Positions 5,511 to 6,929 of a stretch of 6,929 nucleotides of DNA are shown here, piece by piece. Below the pieces are notes generated by a model. That model made no database searches and had not been told where the DNA came from. It was given only the letters and a program-made list of their open reading frames with translations. Each line of letters opens with the position of its first letter. The stretch's first letter is position 1. The stretch lies in contig JAGQHR010000161.1 in assembly GCA_020431745.1 (NCBI GenBank), forward strand, positions 1 through 6,929. Reading direction: 5' to 3'. Position numbers and translations under genes: made by a program. The stretch comes from Candidatus Eiseniibacteriota bacterium. GTDB taxonomy: Bacteria > Eisenbacteria > RBG-16-71-46 > CAIMUX01.

Positions 5511-6200
5511 ATGGCAGCCCAACCCGTTCTCATCGTCGAAGACGATCCGAAGATCGCCGAGCTCGTGGTCAAGAATCTCGAGGCGTCCGGACTCGTGTGC
5601 CAGTGGGCCAAGGACGGGACCTCCGCGATGGCGGCTTTCCGCAAGCTGCAACCCGCCCTGATCGTGCTCGACCTGATGATCCCCGGGATCGACGGCCTGG
5701 AAGTCTGCCGGCAGGTCCGGGCCGAGGGGAACACTCCCATCCTGATGCTGACGGCGCGGAGCAGCGAGTCCGACAAGGTGCTGGGCTTCGAGATCGGCGC
5801 CGACGACTACCTGACGAAGCCGTTCAGCACGAGAGAGCTGGTGGCCCGCGTGCGCGCCCTGCTCCGTCGTTCCGGACCTCCCGAGGAAGCGCCCCAGACT
5901 CTCGAGCGAGGTGCGCTCCTGCTCGATCTGGCACGGCGGATCGTCGAGGTGGGAGGACGCCGGGTCGACCTGACCACGCTCGAGTTCGATCTGCTCCACT
6001 TTCTCGCCCAGCGACCGGGACGAGTCTTCAGTCGCGAGCAACTGCTGCAGCAGGTGTGGGGTGAGGATCGCTTCGTCGACGATCGTTCCATCGACAGTCT
6101 CGTCAGCCGGCTGCGGCGGAAGATCGAGGCGGATCCATCCCATCCTCAGTATGTGCAGACCGTGTGGGGAGCGGGGTACCGCTTCGCCGAACGCTCCTGA
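5511..6200 (+). CDS. OmpR/PhoB-family response regulator
   Basis: This 229-residue protein has the usual family length. Its receiver domain (about 5-120) keeps every switch residue: acidic pocket Glu10-Asp11-Asp12, phosphoacceptor Asp54 in IVLDLMIPG, Thr81, Tyr100 and Lys103 in the TKPF motif. A short linker leads to a winged-helix DNA-binding domain (about 126-227), with the L-T-x-x-EFDLL helix at 154-162, the recognition-helix region at 190-206 (DDRSIDSLVSRLRRKIE) and the wing ending in V-x-T-V-W-G-x-GYRF at 215-224. Phosphorylated by its partner kinase, it should dimerise and bind direct repeats near target promoters. The kinase gene starts 23 bp after its stop, so the two form one operon. 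The ATG at 5511 is the first sensible start and has no Shine-Dalgarno sequence. The regulon is unknown; receiver and DNA-binding motifs do not point to PhoB, CpxR or another named orthologue. Confidence 0.96.
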   Translation: MAAQPVLIVEDDPKIAELVVKNLEASGLVCQWAKDGTSAMAAFRKLQPALIVLDLMIPGIDGLEVCRQVRAEGNTPILMLTARSSESDKVLGFEIGADDYLTKPFSTRELVARVRALLRRSGPPEEAPQTLERGALLLDLARRIVEVGGRRVDLTTLEFDLLHFLAQRPGRVFSREQLLQQVWGEDRFVDDRSIDSLVSRLRRKIEADPSHPQYVQTVWGAGYRFAERS

Positions 6201-6223
6201 CGGTCGTTTCGGGGGATCCATCG

Positions 6224-6929
6224 ATGCGACGGCCTGCCTCGCCCAGTCTGTTTTGGACCTTTGCCGGTGCGTTCCTCATCGTGCTCGTGGCCGGGCTCGG
6301 CGTGCAGGCGACCGTCCTCTTCAGCATCGTCGGTCCGATTTCGTCGGCTCGGATCCGCGCGGATGCCGAGACCGTCGTCCGGCGGGCGGCCCATGAAGTG
6401 GAACAGGTTCTCGCCGTCGGCGGCGATCCGGAGCCCGCGCTCGCGCAGGTGAACGACGGCGGGTGGGAGCACCCGGTGATCTTCATCGACACGGCGGGTC
6501 GCATCGTCTCGGATCGCCCGCTGGGTCCGTGGCGCCGCCGGCTGACGGGGGATCTGGTCCGGCTCGGGCTCCTCGCGCCCTCCTCGCTGCCCCCCGATTC
6601 CTCGAGGATGCGGGAGGGAGGGCCGCCCCCGCGGGGCAACCGGTCCGGTCCTGCCGGACCCCGGGGGCCCGGGCGGGACGAGCGGCGGCTCGGCGACCGG
6701 ATCGTCGTTCGGGCGCCCGTCTTCGCGAACGGCGTGCGCCAGGGAGAACTCGTGACGCTGGTGCCGCCACGGCGCGCCTTCGGTTTGCCACCCGGAATTC
6801 CACGCCCGACTCTCTTCTTCCTCCCGACCGCGGCTCTCATCGCCGCAGTCGCCGGGCTCTTCCTGTTTCGTGCGCTGGCCCATCGGCTGCGGGCTCTGGA
6901 GGGTCAGGCCCAGCGGGTCGCACAGGGTG
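6224..6929 (+). CDS. Sensor histidine kinase, N-terminal part (3' end missing)
   Basis: The frame stays open from ATG 6224 to the right edge, giving 235 residues. GGGGGA at 6211-6216 lies 7 bp before the ATG and is a passable ribosome binding site. Residues 10-36 form a first membrane helix, 37-195 an extracytoplasmic sensor region, and 196-216 a second membrane helix. The residues after it (about 217-235, starting AHRLRALEGQAQRVAQG) look like the opening of a HAMP linker. Within the sensor, residues 84-100 (PVIFIDTAGRIVSDRPL) resemble a strand-turn-strand of a PAS/Cache-like fold. Residues 132-155 are rich in Gly, Pro and Arg. The phosphoacceptor His and the ATPase domain lie outside the window, so kinase identity rests on topology, HAMP start and its position right after a response regulator gene. 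The signal sensed is unknown. Confidence 0.88.
   Translation, partial: MRRPASPSLFWTFAGAFLIVLVAGLGVQATVLFSIVGPISSARIRADAETVVRRAAHEVEQVLAVGGDPEPALAQVNDGGWEHPVIFIDTAGRIVSDRPLGPWRRRLTGDLVRLGLLAPSSLPPDSSRMREGGPPPRGNRSGPAGPRGPGRDERRLGDRIVVRAPVFANGVRQGELVTLVPPRRAFGLPPGIPRPTLFFLPTAALIAAVAGLFLFRALAHRLRALEGQAQRVAQG

Noticed and set aside
5091..6221. A 376-codon open frame on the - strand opposite the msrBA end and the response regulator
   Set aside because: It is antisense to two clear coding regions and shows no recognisable motif; composition is that of a shadow frame.

Overview
The window is GC-rich chromosomal DNA with all recognisable genes on the + strand and conventional bacterial signals (Shine-Dalgarno sites, one terminator-like hairpin). 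Nothing fixes the phylum. The GC-rich codon use, kinesin-light-chain-type TPR protein, zinc-ribbon TopA and weak promoters would fit several GC-rich environmental lineages (for example Gemmatimonadota, Eisenbacteria, Planctomycetota or Myxococcota), but this is only a guess. I see no insertion sequence, integrase, CRISPR array, tRNA or rRNA, and no sign of recent transfer.

Layout: (1) bases 1-687 hold the 3' end of a gene for a TPR repeat protein, followed by a terminator-like hairpin. (2) Bases 688-1101 are a gene-free leader with two perfect dyads. (3) Bases 1102-3888 encode DNA topoisomerase I (topA) with three C-terminal zinc ribbons, an unusual lysine/arginine-rich N-terminal extension, and extra sequence in the domain before the active tyrosine. 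(4) Bases 3889-4195 are gene-free and rich in small hairpins. (5) Bases 4196-5410 encode a membrane-targeted fusion methionine sulfoxide reductase, MsrB followed by MsrA, joined by a methionine-rich linker. (6) After a 100-bp gap with a candidate promoter, bases 5511-6200 encode an OmpR/PhoB-type response regulator. 23 bp later comes the start of its sensor histidine kinase, which runs off the right edge before its catalytic domains.

How they fit together: topA is a housekeeping gene with its own long leader. The MsrBA protein probably repairs oxidised methionines in envelope proteins. The regulator and kinase form an ordinary two-component operon. It follows msrBA on the same strand but has its own candidate promoter, so a regulatory link between them is possible but not shown. 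I find no clearly new multi-gene system. The most interesting points are within single proteins: the histone-like tail and insertions of TopA, the Met-rich linker and minimal cysteine set of MsrBA, and the near-leaderless start of the response regulator.
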